Positions 5,704-8,759 of a stretch of DNA of 8,759 nt are shown in pieces (positions within the stretch are counted from its first letter, which is position 1; each line of letters opens with the position of its first letter). Source of the DNA: Firmicutes bacterium UBA5449. Its GTDB lineage: Bacteria; Bacillota; SHA-98; UBA4971. The notes beneath the pieces are model-generated. The model was not told where the DNA came from. It was given only the letters and a program-made list of their open reading frames with translations, and searched no databases. Where the stretch lies: NCBI GenBank assembly GCA_002424305.1, contig DIQZ01000094.1, positions 1,041 through 9,799 on the forward strand. The letters run 5' to 3'. The translations under genes were made by a program, and so were the position numbers.

Positions 5704-7823
5704 TTCCCAGGTACTTCGATTTCAGATACCTCCCGGACATCACAGTCTAATATCTGCTCTCTGGTTACTGTCTCACCAATCCTCACAATTTTTGGAGTGA
5801 TTAAGATGATAAGCTCGCTTTCACCTTTCTCAAATCTCTCACTCCTAAACAGTCCGCCTATAATCGGAATATCGCCGAGGATAGGAAGCTTCTTTACTAT
5901 TTTCGCCTCAGTATTTTGGATTAAGCCACCGACTGCGATAGTCACATCATCCTCCACTACGAGGTGGGTTGATGCTTTTCTCATTCTCAGCGCAGGGATC
6001 GTCGCGACCCCTGTGTCAAGGGCATTACTCCAGTCAAGGGACGATACCTCAGGCTCGATATCCAGGATGATTCTACCTTTCGTGTCCACAGTAGGAAGCA
6101 TGTTGAGCTTTACTCCGTAGGGCCGCCACTCGAAAATTGCCCTGCCATCCACTTGTCCCATGTAGACAGGGATTTCGCCTCCTACCATGAAATCCGCTTC
6201 CTCTCCGCTTAGCGTAAGAAGGCTGGGAGCGGCTAAAACCTTCGCCAAGTCTTGACTCACCAGTGTGTCAAGGACCGCACGTATCGGACTGAGCCTCCAC
6301 AACTCTGTTACGATATTGTCTATGGGTAGCCTCGCCTGCCATACTTCTTCAGGACCTCCGCTGAGACCGAGACCAAGTGGTGAAGTCCACTCGCCAAACA
6401 TGAATGAACCTGCGCTTAATGCGCCGTCAATCACGCTGCCCCATGATATTCCCAGATTCTTCAGAGCACCTCTGTTAATCTCCACTACCTGTACTTGAAG
6501 GAGCACTTGAAGTGGATTTCTGACTCCTACCAGATTCACAACGTCCTGACTGAACAGAGAAGCTATTCTCTCTACCCTCTCCAGGTCGTTTTGAGACTCT
6601 ACATCCCCTTCGAGTAGGAGCTTCCCATCAACAGATCGCACTATAAGATCAGGTAGTCCGATGTACTGGATGACTTTGTCTTCCAGAGGAACCTTCGGAG
6701 CCTCCTCGGGCAGTTCCGAAGGTGGGAGAGGAGGAGCTGGGGGTGGCTCGACAAAAGCTTCAACTACCCTGACAAGGTTAACTACTTTTTGGGCGTAAAG
6801 CTTCGCCACAGCCTCAGCTCTTACCTTGACATAATCATCGGATACTTCACCTTCGAGGAGAGCTGTTCCGTCTACGACCACAACTTCTATCCCGGGATCA
6901 CCAAGCGCCGCGATTATTCTGTCCTCAAGCCCTTCATCAGAATCTCGTGTAGGCGCATCCTCTGTTTCCACGGCTTCTCTGTCAATCTCAGCTTCTCCAA
7001 GATCAAGGTTTGTATCTTCCGGACCGTCTTCGCCTTCTAAAACTTCTTCGTCATATGTAGGAGGCCCAACATCTATAAAATTCAGCACCTGGGGCGTGTA
7101 GAGCTTCGCAAAACTTTCAGCACGTTCTGCGTCGCTTTCGTTTTCCACCAATCCTTCAAGGATTATTGCATCTTTCACAACGCGGACACTGATCCCGTCA
7201 ATTCCCATGCCCGCTTCAACTTCGGATCCGTCTATGGTCGGCGGAGGGGGCGGGGCTTCTGGGTTTAGCACAGTGATGAGGTTTAAGACTTTGTCAACGT
7301 AGGCTTTAGCTATCTTGTCTGCGCGCTCATACTCAGCATCTGTCTCACAGGTCCCTTCCAGGAGCAAGGTAGACTTGGCAAACCTTACCTCTACGTCGCT
7401 AAGCCCGATAACTTCAGAGATCTCCACGAGGAGTCCCTGATTATCCTGACATACCCGAACATCATATCCTGTGCGTCCTGAAGAATCCCAGACATAGAGG
7501 GTGGTTCTGCCAAGAGATTTACCGTTGATAATAAGTTCCGTCTTAGAGATGACAACTACGTCAGCGATGCTGGGATTTGCCACTGCCACCCTTACCACAT
7601 CTTTTACCGGAAGGATTCTGGAACACCCTGCCACGACTCCGAATGGATCGCTCATACTAAATACCCGAGGTTGCTCCACCTGATCCGCCGTAGACTCCAA
7701 AACCGGTTTTTCGGAGGCTCGTGCCATCGGAGCATACAAGACCAAAACTATGCCAAGAATGAGAACTAGTATCGCCTTTGCATGACATTTCAAGTATTTC
7801 TGCCATCTGTCACTCATAATCAT
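5700..7823 (-). CDS. cpaC: Tad/Flp pilus secretin, CpaC/RcpA type, with four BON-like modules
   Basis: Forms the multimeric channel through which the Tad pilus would leave the cell envelope. The 707 residues begin with a signal peptide: positive n-region, hydrophobic 17-30, probable cleavage after ARA at residue 36. The pilus-associated N domain (about 52-125) carries VANPSIADVVV and INGKSLGRTTLYVWD. Four BON-like repeats lie at about 134-187, 201-252, 299-356 and 380-435. Each has an LLLEG-like strand, a charged AER-type helix and an ending like VVNLVRV. Polyproline and acidic linkers separate the first three junctions. The secretin domain (about 438-682) has VVEINRGALKNLGI, VLAAPSLLTLSG, IPVYMG, the LPILGDIPIIGGLF signature and LIILITPKIV. 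Start ATG 7823 overlaps the cpaB stop, with GGAGGTG 8 nt upstream. Typical CpaC proteins are about 450-550 residues with one BON region, so this is an enlarged form. C13 precedes the hydrophobic core and is not a lipobox. Confidence 0.95.
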   Translation of the reverse strand: MIMSDRWQKYLKCHAKAILVLILGIVLVLYAPMARASEKPVLESTADQVEQPRVFSMSDPFGVVAGCSRILPVKDVVRVAVANPSIADVVVISKTELIINGKSLGRTTLYVWDSSGRTGYDVRVCQDNQGLLVEISEVIGLSDVEVRFAKSTLLLEGTCETDAEYERADKIAKAYVDKVLNLITVLNPEAPPPPPTIDGSEVEAGMGIDGISVRVVKDAIILEGLVENESDAERAESFAKLYTPQVLNFIDVGPPTYDEEVLEGEDGPEDTNLDLGEAEIDREAVETEDAPTRDSDEGLEDRIIAALGDPGIEVVVVDGTALLEGEVSDDYVKVRAEAVAKLYAQKVVNLVRVVEAFVEPPPAPPLPPSELPEEAPKVPLEDKVIQYIGLPDLIVRSVDGKLLLEGDVESQNDLERVERIASLFSQDVVNLVGVRNPLQVLLQVQVVEINRGALKNLGISWGSVIDGALSAGSFMFGEWTSPLGLGLSGGPEEVWQARLPIDNIVTELWRLSPIRAVLDTLVSQDLAKVLAAPSLLTLSGEEADFMVGGEIPVYMGQVDGRAIFEWRPYGVKLNMLPTVDTKGRIILDIEPEVSSLDWSNALDTGVATIPALRMRKASTHLVVEDDVTIAVGGLIQNTEAKIVKKLPILGDIPIIGGLFRSERFEKGESELIILITPKIVRIGETVTREQILDCDVREVSEIEVPGK

Positions 7824-8758
7824 GGTTTGGCCACCTCCCCGCCGTCAACCAAGGTAACGTAAGTCGTCTGACTCCCCCTAATTACCTCTACTATTGTGGG
7901 AACCTTCTTCTCTTCAGGAGAGGCTCCCGGCCCGTTTGCTTTCGAGTCCTGTGAACTTGTGCGCGGCTTGACTACTGCGGGTCCGGAAGGAGGCGCTCCG
8001 GAATAGTCAGTAGAAGCGAGAGACCGCGCAGAAGCACTATCAGCGCCGGATTTAGGAGGTGACCAACCTTTGACTTCCCGTAATATATCGTGAGCAACTA
8101 TGCCTTGGCCCTTTGTCGCACTTGCGAACATAGGACGCAGAGCAAGGCGCAGCTTCCCTATTTTTTCAGCAAGAGCCAACCTCTCTGCCTCACTTGGCTT
8201 TACAGCCAGCGTAACGCTGGTGGAAACTTTAGCTTTGCCCTGAGTCTTGTCTTCCGTCTCTTGGGCCACGGCGAGCACTTCTATATCCTCCAGTACTGTG
8301 AAGGCTACATCCCCTGTTTGGCCGACTCCGCTCGCTGTGACGATAAGGTCGACCTTGTCTCCGGGCTTGACAAACCCTGCAACACCCACAACCTCATCCA
8401 CTGGGACAGTTACTGCTCTCATATCCCGAGGGACAGAAGCCACAAGGCCGATACGCTCATCTTCCCGATACAGCCTGTCTGTGATGATTTGCTCGCCCTC
8501 AAGAATCTCGTATTTTGTTATCAACCCTAAAATACTAGACATATCCTGCACAGCCTTGGGATGAGCTGCTTCTTCAGAAATTTCCTTGACATAGATTAAG
8601 TCCTGTGTAATCTTCGTCCGTGGAGGAATGGCTGACTTTGCAGCAACCACCGTCACGGTCGTTGTAGTGGCAGGAACAGGCGCCATAGACTTCCCAAGGT
8701 ATATGTAAACACTTACTGCAGCAACTAATCCACAAGCAATAGCAAATATCAACATCAA
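7820..8758 (-). CDS. cpaB: Flp pilus assembly protein CpaB (RcpC family), probably 5'-truncated by the window edge
   Basis: Inner-membrane-anchored periplasmic protein of Tad pilus machines, thought to work with the secretin at the outer part of the channel. The visible 312 residues show one membrane segment at the very N-terminus (about 2-21), a SAF-type beta-clip region (about 35-97, with AIPPRTKIT and ILEGEQI) and an RcpC core (about 103-212) containing VKPGDKVDLIV and a conserved pattern of VAVKPSEAERLALAE type. A Ser/Pro/Ala-rich linker (about 213-285) and a short beta-rich tail follow. The first possible codons are TTG at 8758 and ATG at 8755. Either start would leave no positive residues before the membrane segment, which is atypical for CpaB, so the true start probably lies beyond base 8759. 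The stop overlaps the secretin start (ATGA), so the two genes are coupled. Family assignment is secure; the start is not. Confidence 0.93.
   Translation of the reverse strand: MMLIFAIACGLVAAVSVYIYLGKSMAPVPATTTTVTVVAAKSAIPPRTKITQDLIYVKEISEEAAHPKAVQDMSSILGLITKYEILEGEQIITDRLYREDERIGLVASVPRDMRAVTVPVDEVVGVAGFVKPGDKVDLIVTASGVGQTGDVAFTVLEDIEVLAVAQETEDKTQGKAKVSTSVTLAVKPSEAERLALAEKIGKLRLALRPMFASATKGQGIVAHDILREVKGWSPPKSGADSASARSLASTDYSGAPPSGPAVVKPRTSSQDSKANGPGASPEEKKVPTIVEVIRGSQTTYVTLVDGGEVAKP
7832..7838 (-). promoter_or_regulatory. Ribosome binding site of the secretin gene
   Basis: GGAGGTG within a GGGGAGGTGG run lies 8 nt before ATG 7823, inside the 3' end of cpaB. It supports the ATG at 7823 over the second ATG at 7817. 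Together with the ATGA stop/start overlap it gives both independent and coupled initiation. Confidence 0.7.
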
Positions 8759-8759
8759 T

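Noticed and set aside
7700..7823. Secretin as a lipoprotein because of a cysteine near its N-terminus
   Set aside because: C13 precedes the hydrophobic core and is not at its end, so there is no lipobox. An ARA signal peptidase I site fits better.
1..8759. CRISPR array, insertion sequence, tRNA or rRNA gene, integrase or toxin-antitoxin pair
   Set aside because: I saw no direct-repeat array, transposase, terminal inverted repeats, cloverleaf or toxin-like reading frame. Apart from bases 1-356 the window is continuous Tad genes plus DUF192.

Overview
The window is the core of a Tad (tight adherence / Flp) type IVc pilus operon. All seven protein genes read leftwards on the minus strand. A convincing GEMM-I (cyclic-di-GMP class I) riboswitch lies at the left end on the same strand. 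In transcription order (right to left) the genes are cpaB (truncated by the right edge), a cpaC/rcpA-type secretin, cpaE/tadZ with an N-terminal receiver domain, cpaF/tadA ATPase, tadB, tadC and a DUF192 protein. No real gene is supported on the plus strand.

Right part (4435-8759): periplasmic and outer-membrane channel parts (CpaB, secretin), then the MinD-like localisation ATPase. These three genes overlap by ATGA and GTGA junctions and must be translationally coupled. The secretin is unusually long (707 aa) because four BON-like modules precede the channel domain. CpaE keeps every canonical phospho-receiver residue fused to a deviant-Walker ParA/MinD domain and ends in a hydrophobic tail. 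Middle part (853-4420): the motor ATPase CpaF and the two GspF-like platform proteins TadB and TadC. A 125-bp AT-rich gap follows cpaF, and cpaF and tadC have G-tract ribosome binding sites. Left part (357-773): a DUF192 protein of unknown function ends the gene run.

Bases 1-356 contain no protein gene. On the minus strand they hold, in order, a plausible sigma-A-type promoter (258-285), the aptamer (about 138-240), a 9-bp anti-aptamer hairpin (core 115-123/142-150) and a U6 tract (64-69). The gene this switch controls lies beyond base 1. A pilin or pseudopilin gene (flp, tadE/F/G) would fit because none is in the window, but that is inference.

Organism: a bacterium of moderate GC with strong GGAGG ribosome binding sites, frequent GTG/TTG starts, cyclic-di-GMP signalling and a Tad locus with a secretin but no visible cpaD. 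An anaerobic clostridial lineage (Peptococcaceae-like) or a deltaproteobacterium-like diderm would both fit. The sequence alone does not decide. Working model: CpaF powers the TadB/TadC platform, the secretin and CpaB form the exit channel, CpaE positions the machine and may sense phosphorylation, and cyclic-di-GMP gates a linked downstream transcript.
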